Below are positions 9,049 to 18,700 of a DNA stretch of 59,422 nucleotides, one piece after another; positions within the stretch are counted from its first letter, which is position 1, and every line of letters begins with the position of its first letter. The notes below the pieces were generated by a model. The model was not told the DNA's origin, did no database searches, and saw only the letters and a program-made list of their open reading frames with translations. Source of the stretch: Pirellulaceae bacterium (GTDB lineage Bacteria; Planctomycetota; Planctomycetia; Pirellulales; Pirellulaceae); NCBI GenBank assembly GCA_016784735.1, contig JADHUC010000016.1, positions 1-59,422 of the forward strand. Direction: 5' to 3'. A program made the position numbers and the translations under genes.

Positions 9049-9088
9049 GTAGTGACATCCGCTACACGAAAAAGGTGGATTCCACTAC
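9049..9088. promoter_or_regulatory. Paired 17-bp palindrome, site 4
   Basis: GTAGTGACATCCGCTAC (9049-9065) is followed by AAGGTGGATTCCACTAC (9072-9088), with centres 23 bp apart. It lies between the receiver gene and the small unknown gene, 69 bp before the latter's ATG. Confidence 0.6.
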
Positions 9089-9157
9089 TACAAATCGAGT
9101 TCCAAACTTGGTAACAAATACGTGGGGTATTTCTCTTGCTGGTACTGCTTCGCAAAG

Positions 9158-9475
9158 ATGAAGACCACGACACAACCAGCGGCTGGAGTAGTCGGGTCCA
9201 CCGGTCTGTCTGCGTTGAGTGGGAAACGTGTGACGGTCGTCGTGACCTTTCCCACGGGACGGCGGGTCTTTCGAGGCACTGGCGAGTACGCGCGGAATGC
9301 CGGTACGGGTAATGAACTATGCATCGAAGTTGACAGATCCAGCGTCTCAGAGGAGACGCTGGGGTTTGTCGGATTCGTTTTCCACGAGGAGTCGTGGAGG
9401 GGTGAGATTGTTCCAGATACGAAGTACGGCACCGACTACGTGCTGAACCTCCGCGTGACGGAAGCGCCGAAATAG
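9158..9475 (+). CDS. Small protein of unknown function downstream of palindrome site 4
   Basis: 105 residues from ATG 9158. A GTG at 9122 in the same frame would add 12 residues. I do not recognise the family. The protein is rich in beta-type sequence (KRVTVVVTFPTGRRVFRG, YVLNLRVTE), has one cysteine, no signal peptide and no membrane segment. Neither start has a good ribosome site. The closely placed palindrome pair suggests it is co-regulated with csrA and the BON genes. It converges on the MetE-like gene. Confidence 0.5.
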   Translation: MKTTTQPAAGVVGSTGLSALSGKRVTVVVTFPTGRRVFRGTGEYARNAGTGNELCIEVDRSSVSEETLGFVGFVFHEESWRGEIVPDTKYGTDYVLNLRVTEAPK

Positions 9476-9559
9476 AAGCGTCGTTCTTGACTCCGACCGC
9501 TGTTCCGGGCCAGAAGTCGTGCGACTCCTGCTACACACCATTGCAGGGCTGGCGAAACG

Positions 9560-10756
9560 CTACTCCCCCGGCGGCACAATGTCAGTCTGCAAGACCGGGT
9601 CGGCGGCGGGGATGTAGGTGGTTTCCAGACCTAACTCCTTGCGAACAGTATTGCAGCCCTGGGCGATCGCACTGGCCTTGTAGAACGCGATCTCGCGGTT
9701 GCAGCCCTGGCGTCCGAAACCGCAGTCGCTGGAAACGACCAACCGTTCGGGCGGAATGTGCTCCAATGCCCTGCGGATCTCCGTAGCTACGTCCGCCGGT
9801 TGGTCGGCCTGAAGCGTCCGATGGCTCACCGCGCCGATGCAGACTTTCTTCTTCAGGTCATTCCTGAACGGAGCGAACAACTCGATGTCCTTGAAGTCGC
9901 GGTCTTTCATCTCCACCGTCCACACGTCCCCGCGGCATTGTTCGAGGTAAATGTCGACCGAGGCAGCGTAGCTGGTATCCTCCATGACGCGCTGCATGTT
10001 CGGGTTGCCCCAGCATGTGTGGATCCAGATCTCCACGTCGTCCAAGCCCTCCATTTCCCGGTTGAAGGCGTCGATCATGAACTTGACCATCTCGTCGTCC
10101 TTGCCAAGGCTATTCGCCAAAAAGTGCATCGTCGGCTCCTCGGTCTGGATGCACTTGCAGCCGGCATCGCGCAAGGCCAGAAGCTCCTTGTTCATTGCCT
10201 CGGCCATGTCCCAAATGACCTCGCGGATGTCTTTGTATTTTGGAGTATGAATATCCAAGAAGAAGCTCATCACTTGCGAGCAAACCGTACCGAATTTGAC
10301 GGGCTTTCGTGTCTTGGCCTGCGACATTCGCCATAGCTTGGGGTAGTCGAGCGGGCGGTACTCGATCTTGTCCGTTACTCGCGGCCAACGCCACCCGGTG
10401 TAGATCTCGTTCAGCAGAGTGCCAGGGGGATATTTGAGGAAATCCTGTCGAGTGGCCTCGGACTGGAGGTGGTCGCCGTCCAGGCCCGCCCAACGCTGCA
10501 GGGGATAGTGGTGCCAACTGCGGCCCGCCATGTCCTCGTCACAGTGGAAATCGCCGTGAGAGATGATGTCCAACCCAGCCCGTTCCTGCTCGCTAATCAC
10601 GACGGCTAGCGCGTCCTGGAATTTTTCACGGAAGTGGACTTCCATCATACAAGTGTCCAGCGGCCTACCCCACAGACTTACGTCGAACCATCGCGGACGC
10701 GGCCAGGACCCGGTGACCGCAGACGGCAACATCAAGTCGGCGGTGGTGGTGAACAT
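9560..10756 (-). CDS. MetE C-terminal-like methyltransferase
   Basis: 398 residues of the cobalamin-independent methionine synthase II (UROD/MetE-like TIM barrel) family. The zinc ligands are visible in WIHTCWGNP (His and Cys) and VVSSDCGFG (Cys). IISHGDFHCDEDM near the N-terminus and QTEEPTMHF fit the barrel. It lacks the MetE N-terminal half, so the methyl donor is probably not methyltetrahydrofolate-polyglutamate. Relatives act on varied thiol or methyl substrates, and its substrate is unknown. The start has GAGGAGATAACGT just upstream. It lies 127 bp downstream of the VOC-like gene on the same strand. Confidence 0.85.
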   Translation of the reverse strand: MFTTTADLMLPSAVTGSWPRPRWFDVSLWGRPLDTCMMEVHFREKFQDALAVVISEQERAGLDIISHGDFHCDEDMAGRSWHHYPLQRWAGLDGDHLQSEATRQDFLKYPPGTLLNEIYTGWRWPRVTDKIEYRPLDYPKLWRMSQAKTRKPVKFGTVCSQVMSFFLDIHTPKYKDIREVIWDMAEAMNKELLALRDAGCKCIQTEEPTMHFLANSLGKDDEMVKFMIDAFNREMEGLDDVEIWIHTCWGNPNMQRVMEDTSYAASVDIYLEQCRGDVWTVEMKDRDFKDIELFAPFRNDLKKKVCIGAVSHRTLQADQPADVATEIRRALEHIPPERLVVSSDCGFGRQGCNREIAFYKASAIAQGCNTVRKELGLETTYIPAADPVLQTDIVPPGE

Positions 10757-10883
10757 ACGTTATCTCCTCGTCGGTTGTGGTGTAGTCAGTACCCATGGAC
10801 TGTCACCTACAAACCGCAAGGTCAGACGGTTGAATCACACGCCCTTTCGCCAGGAAGACCTGCGCAGGTGCTTTAACGGCGTA

Positions 10884-12272
10884 TCATCCTCCTCGGATCT
10901 CCGCCGATTTCTGTCGGCGGGGATCCGTGTCGCGGATAATCTCGTTGATACCCGACTTATTGAAACCTTTGTAGCCTTCGTTACGTTGAAGTATCTCCAA
11001 GTGAGACCCAATGACGCCCGATGTACGGAACCGTTCAGCCTGCTCTTTGGTGATCGCGCCGTCGGCCAGAGCCGCGGTGATGTTATTGGCATCGACGGAC
11101 CAAATCTCTCCTTCGGTGAACGCCTGCTTCAAGTAGGGCAGGTCGGTAAACGGAGGCATGGTCCGGATGCCTTGTGTCTGCAGTTGTTCTCGGGCGGCCG
11201 AGAAGTCGAACTGGCATTCCAGGTGGTGCATTCCGGCCTGGAGAAACGCCTCGCCGTGCAGCCGGCACCAGAGACCAACTGTCCCCAAATGATCCGACGG
11301 AGGTAGCGGCGTGTGGGCAAAGTCGCCGGACACTTCGTCGGACGCCAGATCCACGTCGGCAAACACCACAACGGCCGCTTCGGGTTGTTCGAGGACCTGC
11401 GCTCCCCAACCTGCCTCTCTGCCGGCGTAGAATCGTTCGCGGCATCTGAACCCCAGCTCCTCCAACACCGAAACCAGTGTGGCGAAGCACTTGCGGCTGG
11501 AGCGGTATGTATGGTGGTCGTGGTTTGCCCAACCGAGCCCCAGTGCATCCTGACGCGCCTTCTGTACACGCGCCGCTCGATTACGATTGGTCCAGTAGTC
11601 GCGCTCTGCCGCAGAAAACAGGTCGCAAGCCCACGCAGCGCCCAACTCACGAACGGCGGGTCGAATCAATTGGAGCGCGTGCTCGAATCCCGCCTGACAA
11701 TCTCCGATGTTGCGTTTTCGCCTCCGGAAGCTTTCCTGATGGAACTGCACGGCTTCAAGCTGATTGGGTGCCATTTCGGGCGCTTCCCAACCACGGTATC
11801 CGTGACGCTCGACCACCCAGAGTTCAGCATCTTTGTCGCATGCGATTCTCGCTTTCCTAAATTGTCCCAACGGGCTTCCTTCGATCGAAGATTCATTCGA
11901 GACGCGATGTGCCGTGAGGAAGTCGGCAACCGAGTCCACCTTCACCGCCGCGCGCCACACGGGTACGTCATCTATTTTGATTTCAGGGAACATACCGTCG
12001 GCATGATGCCAAATCATCGGAGAGGAGCTTTCCTCCGGGGCAAAACCCGCGGCTAAGAGTCGAGGGCCAATCGACGCGTCGGCGGGGACGGCGAGGTGAT
12101 CGATCCAATCGGTCAGCCGCGTGCCGGTCTGATCGAGCAAGTCCTCGCCCAACTGTCTCGCGGCAGAGCATCGCCCACAAAACGCGTCCAGAAGCTGACC
12201 GATCAAGCGAGCAGCCTCCGGCTGCGGTTTCCAATCGAATTGCTCGAGAGTATTGGCTATCTGGATCGACAT
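10884..12272 (-). CDS. VOC-fold-like enzyme, function unknown
   Basis: 462 residues from ATG 12272. The open frame continues upstream but would overlap the divergent gene. His-rich segments spaced like glyoxalase/VOC metal sites are DWIDHLAVP, MIWHHADGMFPEIKID, WANHDHHTYRSSRKC and AGMHHLECQFDF. WGAQVLEQPEAAVVVFADVD resembles a VOC beta-strand pair. I do not recognise a named family. It is divergent from saccharopine dehydrogenase and the aminoadipate-semialdehyde dehydrogenase, so an oxygenase or decarboxylase acting later in lysine breakdown (analogous to the DUF1338 2-oxoadipate enzyme) is a reasonable guess, nothing more. The ribosome site is weak. Confidence 0.6.
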   Translation of the reverse strand: MSIQIANTLEQFDWKPQPEAARLIGQLLDAFCGRCSAARQLGEDLLDQTGTRLTDWIDHLAVPADASIGPRLLAAGFAPEESSSPMIWHHADGMFPEIKIDDVPVWRAAVKVDSVADFLTAHRVSNESSIEGSPLGQFRKARIACDKDAELWVVERHGYRGWEAPEMAPNQLEAVQFHQESFRRRKRNIGDCQAGFEHALQLIRPAVRELGAAWACDLFSAAERDYWTNRNRAARVQKARQDALGLGWANHDHHTYRSSRKCFATLVSVLEELGFRCRERFYAGREAGWGAQVLEQPEAAVVVFADVDLASDEVSGDFAHTPLPPSDHLGTVGLWCRLHGEAFLQAGMHHLECQFDFSAAREQLQTQGIRTMPPFTDLPYLKQAFTEGEIWSVDANNITAALADGAITKEQAERFRTSGVIGSHLEILQRNEGYKGFNKSGINEIIRDTDPRRQKSAEIRGG

Positions 12273-12397
12273 GGTGTTGAGCCCGGAACCGGGCCATCGT
12301 TGCCAAGAAGGCGACGCCGTATAATTGCGATAGGCCGTTCGAATTATACGAGTTGGTATCTTCTGGACAAATTCACTCGTCAGGAGGCAAAGTCGCA

Positions 12398-13579
12398 ATG
12401 CATTCGGTCTTGTTGCTGGGTTGTGGAAAAATCGGCAGGACGATCGCTGCACTGCTGGGCGCTAGCGGCGATTATCGTGTACGTGCAGCGGACGTGGATT
12501 GCCGAGCCCTCGCGGTTCTTGACAAGACACTGCGAATAGAAACTGTCGTGTTGGACGCCAACGACCCCGATGAAATTTCTTCGGCCTGCCGCGGTTGCCA
12601 AAGCATCGTTTCTGCCCTGAGCTATCGGTTCAACCCACTGGTCGCACAAGTGGCTTTGAATTTGGGGGCCAGTTACTTCGATCTCACCGAGGACGTTCAA
12701 ACGACCCGCAAGGTGCGGCAGGTTGCAGCCCGGGCGGCAACCGGGCAAGTATTCATGCCACAGTGCGGTCTGGCACCGGGATTCATCTCTCTGCTGGCGT
12801 ACCATCTGACCAAGTCGTTCGACACGCTTGACACCGTCCAAATGCGGGTCGGGGCACTGCCGCAGTTCCCGACAGGCGCGCTGAAGTACAACTTGACCTG
12901 GTCGACCGACGGACTGATCAACGAGTACTGCAACCCGTGCGAGGCGATTCACCAAGGCCAACGCGTTGATGTGCTGCCGCTGGAGGGCGTCGAGCTTTTC
13001 TCCTTGGACGGCGTCGAATACGAGGCGTTCAACACGTCCGGCGGCCTCGGCACGCTGTGTGAAACGCTGGAGGGCAAGGTTCGCGAATTGAACTACCGCA
13101 CGATTCGATACGTGGGTCACCGCGATCTGGCGGATTTCCTGGTCAGCGATCTCCGCCTGGGCGAGCGGCGCGACGTGCTCAAAGACATCCTGGAACATGC
13201 CATTCCGGTGACGTTTCAGGACGTGGTCGTGATCTTCTCGACCGTCACTGGTTGGCGACAAGGTCGATTCGTCCAGGTGAGTGACGCTCGCAAGATCTAT
13301 CAAACCAGCGTCGAAGGGCGGCCTTGGAGTGCCATTCAGATCACGACGGCCGCCGGCGTCTGTGCGGCGTTGGACTTGCACGTGGCGGGCAAGCTGCCGT
13401 CGTCGGGCTTTGTCCGGCAGGAAGACATCGAATTCGACCAGTTCATCGATAACCGCTTTGGCCGTTACTACCGTATGGAAGGGCCGGTAAACTGGAGCCG
13501 GCTTACCACAGACGAGAAGGGAGGGGGTGATGGCTCATCCGCTGTGCGAAGTGCTCCACCGGCTTCACGTTCCCTCTGA
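12398..13579 (+). CDS. Saccharopine dehydrogenase family protein
   Basis: 393 residues. The Rossmann fold begins VLLLGCGKIGRTIAALLG, the NAD(P) fingerprint, followed by RAADVD. FDLTEDVQTTRKV and CGLAPGFISLLAYHL are typical of the saccharopine dehydrogenase (glutamate-forming) group. It converts saccharopine to glutamate and aminoadipate semialdehyde in the cytoplasm. The ATG at 12398 has CAGGAGGC 9 bases upstream, so the longer frame is rejected. The 3' end overlaps the aldehyde dehydrogenase start by 50 bp, suggesting translational coupling and a shared pathway. The lysine-ketoglutarate reductase needed for the first step is not in the window. Confidence 0.9.
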   Translation: MHSVLLLGCGKIGRTIAALLGASGDYRVRAADVDCRALAVLDKTLRIETVVLDANDPDEISSACRGCQSIVSALSYRFNPLVAQVALNLGASYFDLTEDVQTTRKVRQVAARAATGQVFMPQCGLAPGFISLLAYHLTKSFDTLDTVQMRVGALPQFPTGALKYNLTWSTDGLINEYCNPCEAIHQGQRVDVLPLEGVELFSLDGVEYEAFNTSGGLGTLCETLEGKVRELNYRTIRYVGHRDLADFLVSDLRLGERRDVLKDILEHAIPVTFQDVVVIFSTVTGWRQGRFVQVSDARKIYQTSVEGRPWSAIQITTAAGVCAALDLHVAGKLPSSGFVRQEDIEFDQFIDNRFGRYYRMEGPVNWSRLTTDEKGGGDGSSAVRSAPPASRSL

Positions 13580-15071
13580 GGCTGCGGCAATGGCCGTCGG
13601 CAGTCGTTGGGTCGCTGGTACGGGACCGCACTTGACCGTCCGTTCCCCGATCGACGGGTCGGAACTCGCATCCTTCCCGGCGGCCATGCCCGAAGACGTG
13701 CCTCAGGTAGTCGAGGACGCCAGCCAAGCATTCAAGACATGGCGAATGGTTCCCGCCCCACGACGCGGCGAATTCGTCCGCCGCATCGGTGAAAGCCTCC
13801 GCGAGCATAAGCAAGATATGGCAGCCGTGATCAGTTGGGAGGCCGGAAAAATCACCCAGGAGGCCTTAGGTGAAGTGCAGGAAATGATCGACGTCTGCGA
13901 CTTTGCCGTAGGTTTGAGCCGCCAGCTCTACGGCCTGTCGATCGCCAGCGAGCGGCCCTGGCATCGTATGGCCGAGCAGTGGCATCCCTTGGGCCCAGTC
14001 GGGGTGATCACGGCGTTCAACTTCCCAATGGCAGTTTGGTCCTGGAACGCAATGATCGGGCTGGTCTGCGGTGATCCGATCGTTTGGAAAACGTCTGAGA
14101 AGACACCGCTGTGCGCCCTGGCATGCCATGCCGTGGTGAACCGTGTGCTTGAGGATATGCCGGAAGTCCCTCCGGCCGTGGTCAGTTTCGTCGTTGGTCT
14201 GGGGCCCGAGGTAGGGCAGGCGCTGGCGGCGTCCGATGGGCTGCCGCTGATCTCGGCCACCGGTTCGGTGCGGATGGGACGTGCCGTCGCCCAGACGGTC
14301 GCCGCCCGGCTGGGGCGGTCGCTGTTGGAATTGAGTGGGAACAACGGGATGATCGTCGCACCGTCGGCCGATCTGGAACTGGCCGTGCGGTCCATCGTAT
14401 TTGCCGCCGTGGGCACTGCGGGCCAACGCTGCACGACACTGCGGCGGCTCATCGCCCACGAGAGCGCCGCCGATGGGCTCCTGGAACGCCTGTTGGCAGT
14501 CTATGAGCGGCTTCCTATCGGCAACCCGCTGGAAAAGGGCACGCTGGTCGGCCCGCTTGTCGACGAACGAGCCGGCCTCGCGATGGACGAAGCGCTCCAG
14601 CAGGCCCGGCAACAAGGCGGCAGGGTTCATGGCGGTGGCCGGGTCACCGACGGCGTGCCCAGCGGAGGCGTCTACGTACGGCCGGCGATCGTCGAAATTA
14701 GCCCGGAGGCGCCCATCGTACAACAGGAGACGTTTGTTCCCATCCTGTATTTCATCCGTTACAAGTCGCTGGACGAGGCCATTGCCATTCACAACAACGT
14801 TCCGCAAGGGCTGGCGTCCGCGATTTTCACCCAAGACATGCGCGAGGCCGAGCTGTTCTGCTCGCCCATGGGATCCGATTGCGGACTGGTGAACGTCAAC
14901 ATCGGCACCAGCGGAGCAGAAATCGGCGGGGCGTTCGGTGGGGAAAAGGACACCGGCGGGGGGCGCGAGTCCGGTTCAGACGCATGGAAAGCCTACATGC
15001 GTCGCACCACAAACACGATCAATTACTCCACGGAACTGCCGCTTGCGCAGGGAATTCAGTTCGATATCTAA
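13530..15071 (+). CDS. ALDH7-type aminoadipate-semialdehyde dehydrogenase
   Basis: 513 residues. Aldehyde dehydrogenase marks are GVITAFNFPMAVWSWN, LELSGNNGMIVAP (general base region), GTAGQRCTTLRR (catalytic cysteine) and the ALDH7-type tail GGGRESGSDAWKAYMRR. It oxidises 2-aminoadipate-6-semialdehyde (or its cyclic piperideine form) to 2-aminoadipate with NAD(P). The start ATG at 13530 follows a strong GGGAGGGGG ribosome site and lies inside the end of the saccharopine dehydrogenase gene. The order matches the chemistry: the first enzyme makes the semialdehyde and this one removes it. Confidence 0.95.
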   Translation: MAHPLCEVLHRLHVPSEAAAMAVGSRWVAGTGPHLTVRSPIDGSELASFPAAMPEDVPQVVEDASQAFKTWRMVPAPRRGEFVRRIGESLREHKQDMAAVISWEAGKITQEALGEVQEMIDVCDFAVGLSRQLYGLSIASERPWHRMAEQWHPLGPVGVITAFNFPMAVWSWNAMIGLVCGDPIVWKTSEKTPLCALACHAVVNRVLEDMPEVPPAVVSFVVGLGPEVGQALAASDGLPLISATGSVRMGRAVAQTVAARLGRSLLELSGNNGMIVAPSADLELAVRSIVFAAVGTAGQRCTTLRRLIAHESAADGLLERLLAVYERLPIGNPLEKGTLVGPLVDERAGLAMDEALQQARQQGGRVHGGGRVTDGVPSGGVYVRPAIVEISPEAPIVQQETFVPILYFIRYKSLDEAIAIHNNVPQGLASAIFTQDMREAELFCSPMGSDCGLVNVNIGTSGAEIGGAFGGEKDTGGGRESGSDAWKAYMRRTTNTINYSTELPLAQGIQFDI

Positions 15072-15274
15072 GTGAGCACCTCCACGTTGGTGCCTCTGGG
15101 CAGTGGTTGCAAGGTACGAGGAGCCTGAGTGAGGATCGTTCGAGAACTAACTGTCATGTTTTTCGCACGGGACAAGAGTCTCAAGCTACGTAGGATGGGA
15201 CCATTGTCCTCGTCCTGCGAGAGTTATCTCTCGAACGGTGCGAAGTCTTCCAACCTGTCTCCACCGAAGCGAGG

Positions 15275-15307
15275 TCGGTGTGGGCGCAAGGTACTCGCCC
15301 ACACCGA
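15275..15307. repeat. 12-bp inverted repeat hairpin
   Basis: TCGGTGTGGGCG (15275-15286) and CGCCCACACCGA (15296-15307) pair perfectly around a 9-base loop. It lies about 200 bp after the aldehyde dehydrogenase and just before the multicopper-oxidase remnant. No T tract follows, so it is either a Rho-independent terminator of poor type or an intergenic palindromic element. Confidence 0.5.
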
Positions 15308-15331
15308 ACGGCCTCTTGAATTCCCCACGGA

Positions 15332-15619
15332 CTAGTCGACTCCGAAAGGCCGCATCATTTCATTGTCTTCGTGCTCGACAATGTGACGGTGCCAGAGGTA
15401 GAGGCCAGCAATGTCGAACCTCGCCTTGATGCGTGTGATCTCTCCCGGGTACGCAATCACCGTATCCTTGAAGCCAGACTCGCCGGCTTCCGGGGGTCGG
15501 TTTGTCCCGGGAATCGGCGCCGCGGGTTGGATTGCGACTCCGTCCGCGTCCGTCTCAAGTTGCTGCCGGTTCGCGTATTGCCAATTAGACGCTTGTTGCC
15601 TGCCAGCAGGGCCGGCGCA
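15332..15619 (-). pseudogene. C-terminal remnant of a multicopper oxidase
   Basis: Reading the minus strand from about 15619 to a TAG at 15332-15334 gives a frame with no start. It contains KDTVIAYPGEITRIKARFDI, then AGLYLWHRHIVEHEDNEMMR and PFGVD. This is the C-terminal copper region of CotA/bilirubin-oxidase-like multicopper oxidases, where the motif is normally HCHxxEHEDxxMM. The type-1 copper cysteine is Arg here (CGT codon, one base from TGT). An in-frame stop near 15617 cuts it off upstream. The lost cysteine and missing body make it a dead remnant. An N-terminal stub that may belong to the same gene is at 28675-28908. Confidence 0.75.
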
Positions 15620-15720
15620 CTACAGAGACACGCTCGTTCAGAAACGTGTGTCGCCCGATTGCTGCAAATCTCTATTGGACTGAAATCATGGTCTCCGTCC
15701 TCTCTCGCACCCGCTCGTCG

Positions 15721-15745
15721 CGGCGTCAGCCAATGGCTGACGCCG
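15721..15745. repeat. Perfect 11-bp hairpin after the peroxidase gene
   Basis: CGGCGTCAGCC (15721-15731) and GGCTGACGCCG (15735-15745) form a perfect stem with an AAT loop. It starts 16 bases past the peroxidase stop codon on the minus strand. It could stop transcription or protect the mRNA end, but there is no T tract. It may also be a dispersed palindromic element. Confidence 0.6.
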
Positions 15746-15760
15746 GAGACGAGGTGCGGG

Positions 15761-18700
15761 TTACGGTATGACGATCGGGAAGATGTCGAGGTTCTCCCAC
15801 GCGGATTCGTCGTAGTCATTTTCCGCCCTGATCCGGTAGTAGTAGGAAGTGCCACGCCACAGGAAGTTCTGTGACAACGTCGTGCTGTTCGCTGGGGCGG
15901 TCAGCCTGGTCGCGTTCTGGAACGTCGGGCTGGTGGAGACCTCGATCACAAATCCAGTTTCGTTGTTGGAATTGTCCGTCCAACTCAGATCGACTCGCCC
16001 AAAGGGTCCGATCCAAGCAGAGGCCGTTCCTGTGAAATTCGAGGGAGCCGCGGGACCGTGCGGCACAACGACCGTGACCGTATTCGAAGGATTTGACACC
16101 ATGCTCCCAAGCAGACTCCTCACTCGATAGTCGTAGGTATTGCCCGCATCCACCGTCGTGTCCGTGTAGCTCACAGTGGACCACCACCACCAAGTGTTCG
16201 CTGGAAGAGTGGCGAGTTGGGTGAAAGCCCCACCGTTGTCAGCCCGTTCGATCACGAAGCCGGTCTCGTTGTTGGCGTTGTCTTGGAAATTCAACTGGAC
16301 CTCCGGTCCGGACGCCAAGGTCCCAACCAGGTTGGTCGGGGCCGCCGCAGCATCGGGCAGACTCACGCTGGCCGTGTTCGAAACAGCCGACGCAAGAGAT
16401 CCGTTCACCGCGTACACCCGATACACGTAGGTGTGGCCGGCCTGTACCGCATTATCAGCGTAGTTCACATTGCCCGTACCGGCGTTGGCAGCGGTCGTGG
16501 CGAGTTGAGTGAAAGCACCGCCGTTATCGCTGCGCTCGATCACGAAGCCGGTTTCGTTGGCGGCATTGTCCATCCAAGTCAGGTTCACCTGCGGTCCGGC
16601 CTGCAGGGTCGCTACCAGGCTGGTCGGGGCCGCCGGAACAGCGGGCACGATCACGTTGGCCGTGTTCGAGTAGGCTGACATAACGGGTCCGTTCACCGCG
16701 TACACGCGATATTCATAGGTGTTGCCGGGCAATACCGTCGTGTCGACGTAGTTCACGTTGCCCGTACCGCCGGGGTTCCAAACACCGCCGCTGTTGGCGC
16801 CGAGCGTGGCGAGTTGCGTGAAAGCACCGCCGTTAACGGCCCGTTGGACCACGAAGCCGGTCTCGTTGGTGGCATTGTCCATCCAAGTCAGACCCACTTG
16901 CGGTCCGGCCTGCAAGGTCGCCACCAGGTTGGTCGGCGCCGCTAGAGCAGCGGGCAGGTTCACGCTGACGGTATTCGAGTTACCCGACGCAATAGGTCCG
17001 TTCACTGCGTACACTCGATAGTCGTAGGCGTTGCCCTCCGCCACCGTAGTGTCAACGTAGTTCACGGCGCCCGTGCCGGCGCTAGCGGCGGGCGTGGCGA
17101 GCTGGGTGAAAGCACCGCCGTTAACGGCGCGTTCGATCACGAATCCGGTCTCGCTGGTAGCATTGTCCATCCAGGTCAAGCTCACCTGTGGTCCGGCCTG
17201 CAAGGTTGCCGCCAGGCTGGTCGGGGCTGTCGGGGCAGCAGGCACGATCACGTTGGCGGTGTTCGAGTTCGCCGACGCAATGGGACCGCTCACCGCATGC
17301 ACTCGATAGTCGTAGGTGTTTCCCGCCACCACCGTGGTGTCAACGTAGTTCACAGCACCCGTACCGGCGTTTGCGGCGGGCGTGGCGAGCTGCGTGAAAG
17401 CACCTCCGTTAACGGCGCGTTCGACCACGAATCCCGTCTCGCTGGTCGCATTGTCCATCCAGTTCAGGCTCACCTGCGGTCCGGCCTGCAAGGTCGCCGC
17501 CAGGCTGGTCGGCGCCGTCGGAACAGCGGGCACGATCACGTTGGCGGTGTTCGAGTTGCCCGACGTAATGGGCCCGTTCACTGCGTACACTCGATAGTCG
17601 TACGTGTTGCCGGGCAGCACCGTAGTGTCAACGTAGTTCACGTTGCCTGTACCGGCGTTGGCGGCGGGTGTGGCCAGTTGCGTGAAAGCACCGCCGTTAA
17701 CCGCGCGTTCGATCACGAATCCGGTCTCGCCGGTAGCATTGTCCATCCAGTTCAGGCTCACCTGCGGCCCGGCCTGCAGAGTCGCCGCCAAGTTGGTCGG
17801 GGCTACCGGGACGGCGGGCACGATCACGGCCGCCATGTTCGAGTTGCCCGACGCAATCGGTCCGCTTACCGCGCGTACCCGATACTCGTAGCCGTTCCCG
17901 GGCAGCACCGTAGTGTCAACGTAGTTCACGTTCCCTGTTCCCGCGTTGGCGGCGGGCGTGGCCAGTTGCGTGAAAGCACCGCCGTTATCGCTGCGTTCGA
18001 CCACGAATCCCGTCTCGCTGGTCGCATTGTCCATCCAGTTCAGGCTCACCTGCGGTCCGGCCTGTACGGTCGCCGTCAGGCTGGTCGGAGCTGCGGGAAC
18101 CGCGGGCACGATCACACTGGCGGTGTTCGAGTTACCCGACACGATGATCCCGTTCATTGCGCACACTCGATAGTCGTACGTATTTCCGGGCAGCACCGTA
18201 TCGTCAACGTAGTTCACGTTGCCTGTACCGGCATTGGCGGCGGGCATGGCCAGTTGCGTGAAAGCGCCACCGTTATCGGCGCGTTCGATCACGAATCCGG
18301 TCTCGCCGGTGGCATTGTCCATCCAGGTCAAGCTCACCTGCGGCCCGGCCTGCAAGGTCCCCGCCAAGGTTGTCGGGGCCGCCGGCACAGCGGGCACGAT
18401 CACGTTGGCCGTGTTCGAGTTGCCCGACGGAATAACCCCACTGACCGCGTACACTCGATAGTCGTACGTGTTCCCGGGCAGCACCGTATTGTCAACGAAG
18501 TTCACGTTGCCCGTACCGGCGCTGGCGGCGGGCGTGGCGATCGGGGTGAAAGCACCGCCGTTATCGCTGCGCTCGACCACAAAACCGGTCTCGCTGGTAG
18601 CATTGTCCATCCAGGTCAGGCTCACCTGAGGGCCGGCCACCAAGGATGCCATCAGGTTGGTCGGCGCCCACAGCGAGATCGTCTGGTCGGCAAACGTTGC

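Noticed and set aside
10757..10883. Shared palindrome site upstream of the MetE-like gene
   Set aside because: It contains GTAGT but no matching arm at the right distance and no partner at 23 bp.
15780..18670. CRISPR-like regular repeats
   Set aside because: The period is 288 bp, the repeats are coding, and there are no short spacers or cas genes.
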